A DNA stretch of 64,000 nucleotides from an uncultured Muribaculaceae bacterium (GTDB lineage: Bacteria; Bacteroidota; Bacteroidia; Bacteroidales; Muribaculaceae). Below, in pieces: positions 28,400 through 38,044 of this stretch. The first letter of the stretch is position 1. Each line of letters begins with the position of its first letter. The notes beneath the pieces were generated by a model. That model saw only the letters and a list, made by a program, of their open reading frames with translations, was not told the DNA's origin and searched no databases. The position numbers and the translations under genes are program-made. The stretch is taken from positions 1 to 64,000 of the forward strand of contig CAJUKE010000011.1 in assembly GCA_910587075.1 (NCBI GenBank), in the 5' to 3' direction.

Positions 28400-31300
28400 T
28401 TAGAACACTACTTTCAGACCGCCGGAGATGTTGCGGATGATCGAGTAGTCGCCGGTACCGGCGGAAACGAAGCTCATACGGGGGTCGAGACCCTTGCGAG
28501 CGCTCCAGAGAGCCACATTGTCGGCGGCGCCGTAAACGCGGATGCTCTCGATACCGATCTTCTTGGTCCACTTCGAGGGGAAGGTGTAACCGAGGGTGAT
28601 GTTGTTAAGCGACAGATAGTTCGACGACACCAGGAGGAAAGTGGTGGTCTGGGTGCCGAGGTTGTACTTCTCCATCGAGTTGAGGGCCGGGATGTCGGTG
28701 TTACGGTTGGAGGGGGTCCATGCGTTGAGCATATCCTTGTGCCAGTTCTGACCGATCACGTCGCTCTCACCGCCGTAGATGTAACGGCCGTAAGCCTCGT
28801 CGTAGGTGCGGCCGCCGAGCTGGAAGCTGAAGGCAACCGAAAGGTCGACGCCGTAGGCCTGGATGCTGGTGCCGAAGCCGCCGTAGAAGGTGGGGAGCAC
28901 GTTGCCGGTTTCCTTCATATTGGTGTCGGCAGCAAGGTCATAGTTCTCGGTCTTGTACTCCTTGCCATAGATCGCGTTGCCGTCAGCGTCGGTGCCGACA
29001 GTCTCGCGGGCCCAGAAGAGGGCGGCGCCGTTGTCGGGGTTAACGCCTGCATAGTCAACCATGTAGAAGTTGTAGAGCGAGGAACCCTCCTTGAGGATAC
29101 GCATGCCGGAAATCATCTGGCCGCCCAGGTCGGGGTGGAGCTTGATGATCTTGTTCTTGAGGTAGGTACCGTTGACATTGATGTCCCAGGTGATGTTCTT
29201 GGTGTTGATGGGGCGGTAGTTGAGCTCGAACTCAAGACCCGAGTTACGCATCGAACCAACGTTCATCGGCACGGAGGTGTAACCGTTCGAGGGAGCCACG
29301 GGCTTCATATAGAGCATATCCTTGGTTTCGCGGAGGAAGTACTCGATGGTACCCGAGAGTTTGCCCTGCCAGAAGCTGAAGTCGATACCGGCGTTCCAGG
29401 CGTTGGAGGTCTCCCAGGTGAGGTCGGGGTTACCCTTCTGCACGAGCTGGCCGTCGGACCAGGTCTGCGAGCCGGAGATTCCGTAGATGTCGGTGTAGTA
29501 GTAGCCGTACGACATACCGGGAGCGAGGTTGTCGTTACCCTGCTGACCGAAGGAGAACTTCACCTTCAGGAGGTCGAGCCAGGTGGCGGCGGGCTGCATG
29601 AACGATTCCTTGGCGGCGTCCCAAGCGGCCGACACCGAGAAGAAGTCACCCCAGCGGTGGTCGGGATGGAAGTGAGAGGAAGCGTCGCGGCGGTAGGAGA
29701 CGCTGGCGAAGTAGCGCGAGTCGTAGTCGTAGTTCAGACGGCCGAAGAAACCGCGGGTCGAGTAGCCTACAGCGGCGCCGGAACCGGTGCGGTTCTCGTC
29801 GTTGAGGGTGTTGCTGACAGCCCAGTTGTTGGGGTCGTAGAGGTGGTAACCCATAGCGGTAACCGATTCGGAGTTCTGCTCATAGGTTTCATAGCCGACC
29901 ATGATGTCGCCGTGGTGAACGTCGTTGAAGGTGCGGCGGTAGGTGCCGAGGAACTGGAGGTTGAGGCCGCTCAGACGGCGGAACTGCTGCTGGGCGAGAC
30001 CACCGTTGGACTTAACCGAACCGTAGAGGGGCGACATGATCACATGTTCGCGGGTATTGTCGAGGAAGTAGCCGACGTTGCCGGTGATGTTGAGGTTCTC
30101 GATAGGAGTGATGGTGGCGCCCCACTTGGCGTCGAGCACGTCCATGAGAGTCTCATTAGTGTCGTAAACGAAGCCCGAGGCGGGGTTCGAGCCCGACATG
30201 AAGTTACGGTTGGCACCGGGGAAGTAGGTGTTGTTGTCACCGTAGTCGTAGATGGGGTGGCCGGTGGCGCGGTCGGTGAGGATCTTGCCGTTGCCGTCGC
30301 GGATGAACATCGGGTAAACGGGACCCATGTTGTCAACGATGAAGAAGGCGTTCGACACGTTCTGTGTGCCGGAGTCCTGGCCGGTGGGGGCCTTCATATC
30401 GACGTGGTTGAACGAGAGCGAGGCGTTGAGCTTGAGCCACTTCTTGGCCTGGTACTCGGCGGTAACGCGCGAGGAGAGGCGGTTGTAGTTCGAGTTCTCG
30501 ATGATACCTTCGTCGCCGAGGTAACCAACGGAAGCGTAGTAGCGGAAGCGCTCCGTGCCGCCGCGAACCGAGAGGTTGTACTCCTGGCGGAGGCCGTGGA
30601 TGAAGGTGTTGTCATACCAGCTGTCGGGGCGCACGAGGTTCTGCGAGATAATCTCGCCGGTCTCGGAGTTGCGGGTGGTGATGACGTTGCCGAGGGTGGC
30701 GTTGGGGTTGAGCTTGCCGTTGGTGCCGACAATCTGCTGGCCGGCGGGTACGTTCCAAATCTGGTAGCCCGAACCGAAAGCGGTGTAGAGCGCGTTGTTG
30801 GCGGCGATGTGGGCGGCGTTGCTGTCGAGACCCTGGCCCCAGGCGTAGCCGTTGCGGAGGGCGGTGTACGCCATCTCGGTGTAGAGCTCGGGCGACTTGA
30901 TAACGTCGTAGCCCTTCACCTGGCGGGAGTTGGAACCCCAGCGGGCGTCGAAGGTGATCACGGCGTCACCCTCGCCACCCTTCTTGGTGGTGATAAGGAT
31001 CACACCGTTGGCACCGCGGGCACCGTAAAGGGCGGCGGCGGCGGCGTCCTTCAGGACGGTCATCGACTCGATGTCCATGGTGTTAAGCGAAGCGATGTCG
31101 CCGTCAAAGGGCATGCCGTCGACCACATAGAGAGGGGTCGAAGAGCCGTTGATCGAACCGATACCACGGATGCGCACCGAGGGGGAGGTACCGGGCTGGC
31201 CGTTGGTGGTGAGCACCTGCACGCCGGAAACAGTACCGGCGAGAGCCGACACGGCGTCGGTCACGAGGCGCCCTTCGATCTGGTCGGCCTTCACTACGGA

Positions 31301-31660
31301 CGCCGAACCGGTATATGCTGACTTTTTGGCGGTACCATATGCGACAACCATCACCTCGTCGAGGTTGGTGGCGCTTTCAGTAAGGGCGACCTTGACACCG
31401 TTCTCAGCCTTCACGGTCTGCGGCGCCATGCCGACATAGGTAACCTGGAGCTGGGTGACCTTTGCGGGGATGGTCAGCGAGAACTGACCGTCGATGTCGG
31501 TGGCAGTACCTTGACCGCCCCCCACAGGGTGCACTGTAGCTCCCACGATAGGCTCGTCATCAGCGGCGGACACGACGGTGCCGGTGATGGTGCGTGTCTG
31601 GGCGGTCATCGTAACCGCTGCCAGCAGCAGAGCCGTCAGTAATAGAAACAGCTTTTTCAT
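28400..31660 (-). CDS. SusC/RagA family TonB-linked outer-membrane transporter
   Basis: TonB-dependent barrel that imports oligomeric nutrients with its SusD partner. In the 1086-residue protein a signal peptide is followed by a carboxypeptidase-regulatory-like domain (about 22-100: GTVVSAADDEPIVGATV), a TonB-dependent plug (about 110-225: SVRIRGIGSINGSSTPLYV, ALYGARGANGVILITTKKG), and a barrel ending in aromatic Phe (GGLKVVF). No sigma/anti-sigma pair, hybrid two-component regulator or CAZyme gene lies next to it, so this is a minimal SusCD locus and not a classical polysaccharide locus. The long leader (about 240 nt) is the only visible place for control. Confidence 0.97.
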   Translation of the reverse strand: MKKLFLLLTALLLAAVTMTAQTRTITGTVVSAADDEPIVGATVHPVGGGQGTATDIDGQFSLTIPAKVTQLQVTYVGMAPQTVKAENGVKVALTESATNLDEVMVVAYGTAKKSAYTGSASVVKADQIEGRLVTDAVSALAGTVSGVQVLTTNGQPGTSPSVRIRGIGSINGSSTPLYVVDGMPFDGDIASLNTMDIESMTVLKDAAAAALYGARGANGVILITTKKGGEGDAVITFDARWGSNSRQVKGYDVIKSPELYTEMAYTALRNGYAWGQGLDSNAAHIAANNALYTAFGSGYQIWNVPAGQQIVGTNGKLNPNATLGNVITTRNSETGEIISQNLVRPDSWYDNTFIHGLRQEYNLSVRGGTERFRYYASVGYLGDEGIIENSNYNRLSSRVTAEYQAKKWLKLNASLSFNHVDMKAPTGQDSGTQNVSNAFFIVDNMGPVYPMFIRDGNGKILTDRATGHPIYDYGDNNTYFPGANRNFMSGSNPASGFVYDTNETLMDVLDAKWGATITPIENLNITGNVGYFLDNTREHVIMSPLYGSVKSNGGLAQQQFRRLSGLNLQFLGTYRRTFNDVHHGDIMVGYETYEQNSESVTAMGYHLYDPNNWAVSNTLNDENRTGSGAAVGYSTRGFFGRLNYDYDSRYFASVSYRRDASSHFHPDHRWGDFFSVSAAWDAAKESFMQPAATWLDLLKVKFSFGQQGNDNLAPGMSYGYYYTDIYGISGSQTWSDGQLVQKGNPDLTWETSNAWNAGIDFSFWQGKLSGTIEYFLRETKDMLYMKPVAPSNGYTSVPMNVGSMRNSGLEFELNYRPINTKNITWDINVNGTYLKNKIIKLHPDLGGQMISGMRILKEGSSLYNFYMVDYAGVNPDNGAALFWARETVGTDADGNAIYGKEYKTENYDLAADTNMKETGNVLPTFYGGFGTSIQAYGVDLSVAFSFQLGGRTYDEAYGRYIYGGESDVIGQNWHKDMLNAWTPSNRNTDIPALNSMEKYNLGTQTTTFLLVSSNYLSLNNITLGYTFPSKWTKKIGIESIRVYGAADNVALWSARKGLDPRMSFVSAGTGDYSIIRNISGGLKVVF

Positions 31661-32431
31661 ACACTTTTATTTGTTAAACTTATAAATTCTGATGTCCTGA
31701 AGCGCCGGGGGCGCGATAGAAATGGTTTGAGCGAAATCGGTTGAAAGCCGTCCGCGGAGCGGGGCGGGCTGGTTAAAAAATCAAACTTTAAGTTGCCTGA
31801 AATTAAAATCTCATCATCTGATGCGCGAGCAACCGCTTACACAACCGCCGAAAGACCTCCGTCAATCGAGCGGATTGTCACGTCTAATTGCTACCGCATT
31901 GTGCAAAGTTAAAACAAAAAGTCAAAAAAATAAACACTTTAAAAGAAATTTTGCTCGACTTTAAGCTAAAAAATCTTCATGCCGTAAAACATATTTTAAA
32001 AGCATATCGGGCGGCGGTGCTGTGGTTCAACGTTTTACGAGCTTGATACGATGAATAATTATCCAAAACGCATAATCGAGACCGAGAGTATGCGTTAATA
32101 AAAGTTAAATACCGATTTCAGGGAGGGTCTGGAAGCGGGAAACAGGCATAGCGGGAGATGTGGGTTCGGGCCGAAGAAGGAAAAGCGGGACACGGGAAGC
32201 CGCGGCCCTCCTCAATAGAAAAAAGCTACCAGAACAACCTGATCAGTTCGCGCCTCTATATTAAATAAAGTGAAAAAGACGGGAGATTAACGGGCAAAAT
32301 GACCGTCATTAACCAACTTTTTATTACCTTTGCAATTAGTACGCCCCATTTCGCGAGCCTTTTGACACCGGTCGCGAACCCCGGGGGCACTTTCCAACGC
32401 TATCAACAAACCATTCCTAATAGAAATCAGA
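31661..32431. promoter_or_regulatory. 771-nt divergent intergenic region with two promoter elements
   Basis: An AT-rich stretch between the SusC gene (minus) and the secreted protease (plus), unlike its GC-rich surroundings. On the minus strand a -7 element TAACTTTG lies at 31911-31904, giving a SusC leader of about 240 nt. On the plus strand TACCTTTG at 32325-32332 gives a protease leader of about 95 nt. Neither has a clear -33 TTG at the ideal spacing. I see no supported gene or strong hairpin in between. Confidence 0.55.
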
Positions 32432-34675
32432 ATGAAGAACCTCCTTATCTGCGGACTTTTAGCAGCCGGCTGCTGCCTCTCCGCCGGAGCCCAGAGCAAA
32501 ATCAACGGCCCGGGGCGCCTTATGCTTGAAGAGTTCAAGGAGCGCGCCGCCCTCTCCCGCGGCCTCGAAGCTCCCCGGACAATGGTTATCGTGACGCTCG
32601 AAAAGGGTGTTACCGCATCCGACATCGCCGCCCTCGGCTACGAGGTGGTTTCGGACTTCGGCGACATGATCATCGCCGCCCTCCCCCTCGACAAGGTGGA
32701 GGAGTTCGCCGCCCTCGACGAGGTTTACTCCGTAAGCTTCGGCACCAAGTCGTTCCCGATGCTCAACGTGGCCCGCGCGCAGACCGGCGTCGACGCCATC
32801 CAGACCGGAACCGGCGAAGGGCTCAACGGTGTATCGTACACCGGCAAGGGGGTTGTTTGCGGCCTGTATGACACAGGTCTCGACCCCAACCATATAGCAT
32901 TCAAGAACGCCGACGGCACATCCCGCGTGAAAGGCGTGTATGTGCTCCGCGGATACTCCAACGTGCAGACCACCGCTTACACCACTCCCCAGCAGATCGC
33001 GTCGTTCACCACCGAGGACGAGAACGAGACCCACGGTACACACGTTCTCGGCATAATGGCCGGGTCGCAGGGCGTCAACGGCAACTTCGGCGTGGCTGAG
33101 AACGGCCGCGTGACCGCCGTCACCGACCAGCCCATCCCCTACTACGGCTCGGCGATAGACGCCGATCTCCTGGTTGGCTGCGGCGATTTCTACGATGCCT
33201 CGATTCTCGCCGGTGTCGAAAAGATTGTCAACGAGGCCGTGGCACTCGGCAAACCCGCCGTGGTAAACCTCTCGCTGGGCAACAACCGCGGCTCTCACGA
33301 CGACAACGACCCCGCCTCCAAGATTCTCGACCGCCTGGGCGAAAAAGCGATCATCTGCATCGCCGCCGGCAACGAGGGTCTCAACAATATGTCACTCTCT
33401 GAGCCTATGGGCAGCTTCGGCAAGAAGACAGTAAATACCTTCTTCACCCCCGTGAGCAACGCATCCAGCCAGCTCAGCTACGACGCACAATTCTGGAGCA
33501 AAAACACCGACCCCTTCGAATTCAAGATCGTGCTCTACAGCGCGCTCGACGGCAAGGTGGTAAAGGAATACACCATTCCCGAATCCGGGGGCAGCATCTC
33601 CCTGAGCTCTTCCGACCCGGACTTCGCAGCCAACTATACCGGCACGCTCCGCGCTACCGGCGCGGTTGACCGCGACGCCAACCGCTATTGCGTGACCGTG
33701 ACCGGCAACTATCAGATGGTGCCCACCGGCGGCGGCGGCAAGGGTTGGACCATCGGCGCCAACATCACCGCCGGAAGCGCCATGGTGGCCGCCCGCGGCA
33801 AAATCGACGCCTACATAAACACCACCCGCAACTACCCGACGATGACTTTCACCTCCAACAATGTCGCTGGCTACGTCAACGGCAATCCCAATGGCTCGAT
33901 CAACGGTATGGGTTGCGGCAAGAACATCCTCTCGGTAGGTGCCTACGTTTCGCGCACATCCTGGCCGATGGCCAACGGCACCCTCGCGTCCTGGACGACC
34001 TCCGGCTCGGTTGGCGAAGTGGCAAACTTCTCGTCGTACGGCACCACCAACGACAACCGCTCCCTCCCCCACTGCGTCGCTCCCGGCTCGCAGATCATCG
34101 CCCCCATCAGCTCCTATTATTATAAGAGTATGAAGATGACTCCCACCCAGCTCCCCGCCTACGCCAACCAGGGCAACAATCTCAACCCCTACCTCAATAT
34201 GGAGGGAACTTCGATGGCGACCCCGTTCGCGGCCGGCGTGGTAGCGCTTTGGCTTGAGGCTTGGCCCGAAATGACCATCCAGGAGGTGCAGTCGATCATC
34301 GCGATGACCAGCACCGTCGACAACGCCCTGGCCTCCTCCCCCAACAAGGTGCGTTATGGATCCGGCAAGCTCAACGCCCTCGAAGGCATGAAGAAGGCTA
34401 TCGCCCACTCCGCCTCGATCAACACCGTGCTCAACGACAAGGCCGACAAGAACCTCATCTACGAGCTTCTACCCGGCAAGCAGCTTGAGGTGACCATCCC
34501 CGGCATCAACGGCTTCGACGCGGCCCTCTACAACCTGAGCGGGGCGAAGGTGGCCTCCGCCGAAACCTCCGGCGAGGCCCTGACCCTCGACGGCTCGGCC
34601 CTCTCGGAAGGTGTGTATGTGCTCTCGGCCAACACACCCGCAGGACCCGTCAGCAAGAAAATCGTGCTGAAATAA
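32432..34675 (+). CDS. secreted S8 subtilisin-like protease with T9SS sorting domain
   Basis: A 747-residue protein: signal peptide (LLICGLLAAGCCLSAGA), an inhibitor-like propeptide (about 50-105), and an S8 catalytic domain with Asp147 (GLYDTGLDP), His201 (ETHGTHVLG) and Ser594 (EGTSMATPFAAG). A large insert of about 200 residues between His and Ser holds a beta-rich domain. The last 80 residues (ALYNLSGAKVASAE ... GVYVLSAN ... KKIVLK) are a type A T9SS sorting domain, so it should leave through type IX secretion and be processed by PorU. Monocistronic, with its own promoter and a hairpin behind it. Substrate unknown. Confidence 0.93.
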   Translation: MKNLLICGLLAAGCCLSAGAQSKINGPGRLMLEEFKERAALSRGLEAPRTMVIVTLEKGVTASDIAALGYEVVSDFGDMIIAALPLDKVEEFAALDEVYSVSFGTKSFPMLNVARAQTGVDAIQTGTGEGLNGVSYTGKGVVCGLYDTGLDPNHIAFKNADGTSRVKGVYVLRGYSNVQTTAYTTPQQIASFTTEDENETHGTHVLGIMAGSQGVNGNFGVAENGRVTAVTDQPIPYYGSAIDADLLVGCGDFYDASILAGVEKIVNEAVALGKPAVVNLSLGNNRGSHDDNDPASKILDRLGEKAIICIAAGNEGLNNMSLSEPMGSFGKKTVNTFFTPVSNASSQLSYDAQFWSKNTDPFEFKIVLYSALDGKVVKEYTIPESGGSISLSSSDPDFAANYTGTLRATGAVDRDANRYCVTVTGNYQMVPTGGGGKGWTIGANITAGSAMVAARGKIDAYINTTRNYPTMTFTSNNVAGYVNGNPNGSINGMGCGKNILSVGAYVSRTSWPMANGTLASWTTSGSVGEVANFSSYGTTNDNRSLPHCVAPGSQIIAPISSYYYKSMKMTPTQLPAYANQGNNLNPYLNMEGTSMATPFAAGVVALWLEAWPEMTIQEVQSIIAMTSTVDNALASSPNKVRYGSGKLNALEGMKKAIAHSASINTVLNDKADKNLIYELLPGKQLEVTIPGINGFDAALYNLSGAKVASAETSGEALTLDGSALSEGVYVLSANTPAGPVSKKIVLK

Positions 34676-34701
34676 GCAACCTGCTGGAAATATACCCCAT
34701 A

Positions 34702-34740
34702 AAAGCGGGGCGCTCCTTAAACCATGGAGCGCCCCGCTTT
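34702..34740 (+). terminator. hairpin terminator after the S8 protease
   Basis: A 15-bp perfect stem (AAAGCGGGGCGCTCC at 34702-34716, complement at 34726-34740) with a 9-nt loop, 27 nt after the stop. The T-run behind it is short, but A/T pairs at the base make it usable in both directions. Confidence 0.75.
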
Positions 34741-34807
34741 GTCATATATATGTACCGCTCGTGATATGCGGGATAATATTTGACAGTCACCTTAACGACA
34801 TAAGACA

Positions 34808-35512
34808 ATGGACAGAAAACTGAACGTTTCAACCGTGATCGGCGCCCTTCTGATAGGCGCCGGAATCTTCTTTTTAGGGCTCTTCATCAAGGGGGGTATC
34901 GACAATATGGCTTTTCGCGACAGGGAGGTGACCGTGCGCGGCCTGGCCGAGCGCGAGGTGCCCGCCAACCGCGTCACCTGGCCCATAACCTACAGCGTGG
35001 CCGGCAACGAGCTGACCAACGTGTACGACCAGGTGACGGCCAACAACAACGCCATCGTGAAGTTCCTCACCTCCAACGGTATCGACAAGTCGGAGATAAC
35101 AATAGCCCCCCCCGACACTTACAACGCTACCACCAACCAGTACGCCTCGCAGAACATCAACTTCAAGTACTCGCTTAGCAACACCATAACGGTGACCTCG
35201 TCGAAGGTCGACAAGGTGCGCGCGCTGATCGACCGCTCGACCGAGCTCCTCAAAGCCGGAATACCCGTTTCCAACGGCTACATCGACTATGAGTACACCG
35301 CCCTCAACGACATCAAGCCCGAAATGATCGCCGAGGCCACGAAGAACGCACGCGAGGCCGCCGACCGCTTCGCTGAGGACAGCGGCTCGAAAGTAGGCAA
35401 GATGAAGACCGCCAACCAGGGTCAGTTCTCAATCGAGAGCCAGTCGTCGTCGGTACCCTTCATCAAGAAAGTGAGGGTGGTTTCGACTATCGTTTACTAC
35501 TTGGAGGACTGA
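34808..35512 (+). CDS. SIMPL domain-containing protein
   Basis: A 234-residue envelope protein of the SIMPL (DUF541) family: an N-terminal signal anchor (VIGALLIGAGIFFLGLFI), then the family core, starting with the repeated pattern REVTVRGLAEREVPANRV and continuing to VDKVRALIDRSTELLKAGI and ATKNAREAADRFAEDSGSKVG. E. coli YggE is the best-known relative and has been linked to oxidative stress, but the biochemical role is unknown. It stands alone between two terminator hairpins. Confidence 0.92.
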   Translation: MDRKLNVSTVIGALLIGAGIFFLGLFIKGGIDNMAFRDREVTVRGLAEREVPANRVTWPITYSVAGNELTNVYDQVTANNNAIVKFLTSNGIDKSEITIAPPDTYNATTNQYASQNINFKYSLSNTITVTSSKVDKVRALIDRSTELLKAGIPVSNGYIDYEYTALNDIKPEMIAEATKNAREAADRFAEDSGSKVGKMKTANQGQFSIESQSSSVPFIKKVRVVSTIVYYLED

Positions 35513-35557
35513 CAGGTAGCCGCCTGAGCGGCCCGACAGCCATACGAATAAAACATC

Positions 35558-35595
35558 AGTGCGTTCCATAGCGGCAAGTCGCTATGGAACGCACT
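35558..35595. terminator. bidirectional terminator between the SIMPL gene and queA
   Basis: A 16-bp perfect stem (AGTGCGTTCCATAGCG at 35558-35573, complement at 35580-35595) with a 6-nt loop, followed by TTTATTT on the plus strand and preceded by AAAA-rich sequence. It serves the two convergent genes. Confidence 0.85.
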
Positions 35596-35615
35596 TTATT
35601 TCAGGAGGGTAGGAA

Positions 35616-36845
35616 TCAGAGGAGGAGGGAGGCGTCGCCGTAGCTGAGGAAGCGGAAGTCGCGGGAGAGGGCGAAGTCGTACATCGGGCGCCAATCGCCC
35701 CCCGTGAAGGCCGACACCAAGAGCAGCAGCGTCGACTGCGGCTGGTGGAAGTTGGTGACCATACCTTTGACCACCCGGAAGCGGTAGCCGGGGGCGATGA
35801 TGATGCGTGTCGATGCCAGGAAGGTATCCACTCCCTGCTTTTCAAGCATTTCCGCCAGGGCAGAGAGCGCCTCGGAGGTGGAAAGGTCGGGGAGCGAGGG
35901 GTCGTAGGGGGTCCACTGGGGCACCTCGCCGTCCCAACACCCGGCCGCGGCGAGCCGTCCCGCGTGGTAGAGGCTTTCGAGGGTGCGCACCGAGGTGGTG
36001 CCGACGGCTATCACGCGGCGCTCCCCGGCGGCCAGTTCACGGATGAGCCCCAAAGGCACGGCTATGAACTCGCTGTGCATCAGGTGCTCGCCGATTTTCT
36101 CCGACTTGACAGGCTGGAACGTACCCGCCCCGACGTGGAGGGTGAGCTCGCGGCGGGGTATGCCGCGGGAAGCGATAGCTTCGAGCACCTCGGGGGTGAA
36201 GTGCAGCCCGGCGGTCGGAGCGGCCACGGAGCCGTCGATATGGGAGTAGACCGTCTGATAGTCAGACGCGTCGGAAGCCTCGGTTGAGCGGTTCAGGTAA
36301 GGGGGGATAGGAATCTCGCCCGCCGCGGCGATGATGGATGAGAAAGTTACCTCGGGAGCGTCCCAGGAGAAGCGCACAACCGACGCGTTCCCCTCGCGGG
36401 CCTCGCGCTCGGCCCGGAGCACCAGCTCCGTACCCTCCACCGTCAGCGGCAGCTCCAGCGCGCCCCGCTTCCATTTCTTCGAGTTTCCAACGAAGCAGGT
36501 CCAGGAGCACGAAGCGGTAGAGGCGAAGTTGCGGGCATAGTCGGCGGGTTCGACCGGTTCGAGCACGAAAATCTCGATCGGCGAGCCGTTCTCCCCCGCC
36601 TTGCGGAAGCGGAGGCGGGCGTTGATCACCCGGGTGTTGTTATATACGAGCACCGAATCCTCCGGGAGCAGCGCGGGAAGCTCGGCGAAGACGCGCTCCT
36701 CGATCGAGCCGTCGGGGCGGCGCACCAGGAGCTTGCAGCGGTCGCGGTCGGCCAGGGGGTGCTTCGCGATCCGCTCGTCGGGGAGCGGATAGTTGAAATC
36801 CTCTATCTTTATGTCGGTTACGCCTTTCAGGAGGTCTTCGCTCAT
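35616..36845 (-). CDS. queA: S-adenosylmethionine:tRNA ribosyltransferase-isomerase
   Basis: Makes epoxyqueuosine in tRNA by transferring and isomerising the ribosyl group of SAM. The 409-residue protein has the start IKIEDFNYPLPDERIAKHPL, DRCKLLVRRPDG, VYNNTRVINARLRF, the AAPTAGLHFTPEVL core, LHVGAGTFQPVKSE and the C-terminal NFHQPQSTLLLLVSAF, all typical. It is longer than the E. coli enzyme (about 356) because of loops in the middle, as in other Bacteroidetes. Monocistronic, convergent with the SIMPL gene and divergent from the Smr gene. Confidence 0.95.
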   Translation of the reverse strand: MSEDLLKGVTDIKIEDFNYPLPDERIAKHPLADRDRCKLLVRRPDGSIEERVFAELPALLPEDSVLVYNNTRVINARLRFRKAGENGSPIEIFVLEPVEPADYARNFASTASCSWTCFVGNSKKWKRGALELPLTVEGTELVLRAEREAREGNASVVRFSWDAPEVTFSSIIAAAGEIPIPPYLNRSTEASDASDYQTVYSHIDGSVAAPTAGLHFTPEVLEAIASRGIPRRELTLHVGAGTFQPVKSEKIGEHLMHSEFIAVPLGLIRELAAGERRVIAVGTTSVRTLESLYHAGRLAAAGCWDGEVPQWTPYDPSLPDLSTSEALSALAEMLEKQGVDTFLASTRIIIAPGYRFRVVKGMVTNFHQPQSTLLLLVSAFTGGDWRPMYDFALSRDFRFLSYGDASLLL

Positions 36846-36908
36846 ATATATTGGTTCCTTTTAGTCTATATTATATATGTATATGGCGCGAAATTACTCA
36901 TAAATTGT

Positions 36909-36916
36909 TAAATTTG
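36909..36916 (+). promoter_or_regulatory. -7 element for the Smr gene
   Basis: TAAATTTG, a TAnnTTTG match 28 nt before the start at 36945. No clean -33 TTG is seen, but the region is strongly AT-rich. Confidence 0.55.
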
Positions 36917-36944
36917 CATCCAAACAGACAGAATATAACCTAAA

Positions 36945-38039
36945 ATGGCAAAAATAGGAGATACCGTGCGCTTCCTCAGCTCGACAGGGGGAGGCCGCAT
37001 CGTGAAAATCGAGGGCAACATAGCCCACGTCGAGGAGGAGGACGGCTTCGTAACACCCGTGCTGATCAAGGAATTGGTGGTAACCACACCCGCCGGGGCG
37101 GAAAACGCCCGCCGCGACTACTTCGGCGGCACGGCCCAGGCCGCGCAGAAAGCCGCCGCCGAGAAACAGAGCAAGTTCGTGCCCACGGCAATGCCCGAGG
37201 TGCCGAAACCCGCGCCCGCGGCCGAGACCCCGGGGGGCGACAAGCTCAACGTGGTGCTCGGATTCGAACCGATCGAGCCGAAGCACATCACCACCACCGA
37301 CTTCGAGGTGTACCTCATCAACGACTCGAACTACTACCTTTACTTTACCTTCCTGAGCCGCGCCGACGACGAGGAGGGGTGGACCACCCGCTTCGCCGGG
37401 GTGGCCGAGCCGAATATGGAGCTGTTCCTCGAAGAGCTCACCCGCGAGAAGGCCGGGCGGCTCGACCGCGTATGCGTGCAGTACATCGCCTTCAAGCGCG
37501 ACAAGGAGTTCGCTCTGAAGGCCCCGGTGGCCATCGAGTACCGAATGGACACCACCAAGTTCTTCAAGCTCCACTGCTTCCGCGAGAACCCCTACTTCGA
37601 GGTGCCCGTGATAGCCATCGACGTGGTGAAGAACGATATACCGCAGCGCCCGATGGCCATTGACTCCTCGCGGATGGAGGACGCCATGCGCCGCAAGCGC
37701 GAGGCCGACCGCCCCCGCCAGCGACCCGTGAAGAAGCGCCGCCCCGACCCACGCGACGGCGTGCTGGAGGTCGACCTCCACATCAACGAGCTGCTCGACA
37801 CCACCGCCGGGCTATCGACCGCCGACATCCTCAACTACCAGATCGACACCTTCCGCCGCACCATGGACGAGCACCTGCGCGACAAAGGGCTGAAAATAGT
37901 ATTCATCCACGGTAAGGGGGAAGGGGTGCTCCGCCAGGCCATCAACAAGGAGCTGGCCCACCGCTACAAGGGGCACGACGTGCAGGACGCCTCGTTCCGC
38001 GAATACGGCTACGGCGCCACCCAGGTAACCATACGCTGA
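36945..38039 (+). CDS. Smr domain protein (DUF2027 type)
   Basis: A 364-residue cytoplasmic protein. The N-terminus (MAKIGDTVRFLSSTGGGRIVKI) is a KOW/SH3-like module found with DUF2027; a beta-rich middle follows (about 100-235). After a basic linker (residues 240-265), the C-terminal Smr domain covers about 270-364 with EVDLHINELLD, the HGKGEGVLRQAI motif and the closing GYGATQVTIR. MutS2-type Smr domains nick DNA or RNA, but this protein lacks the MutS2 ATPase. Substrate unknown. The ferredoxin gene starts 5 nt after it. Confidence 0.92.
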   Translation: MAKIGDTVRFLSSTGGGRIVKIEGNIAHVEEEDGFVTPVLIKELVVTTPAGAENARRDYFGGTAQAAQKAAAEKQSKFVPTAMPEVPKPAPAAETPGGDKLNVVLGFEPIEPKHITTTDFEVYLINDSNYYLYFTFLSRADDEEGWTTRFAGVAEPNMELFLEELTREKAGRLDRVCVQYIAFKRDKEFALKAPVAIEYRMDTTKFFKLHCFRENPYFEVPVIAIDVVKNDIPQRPMAIDSSRMEDAMRRKREADRPRQRPVKKRRPDPRDGVLEVDLHINELLDTTAGLSTADILNYQIDTFRRTMDEHLRDKGLKIVFIHGKGEGVLRQAINKELAHRYKGHDVQDASFREYGYGATQVTIR

Positions 38040-38044
38040 CGGCC

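Noticed and set aside
28373..31321. 982-codon open frame antisense to the SusC gene
   Set aside because: The product is Val/Gly/Glu/His-rich with no family similarity; it is a shadow of GC-rich codon usage opposite a clear SusC gene.
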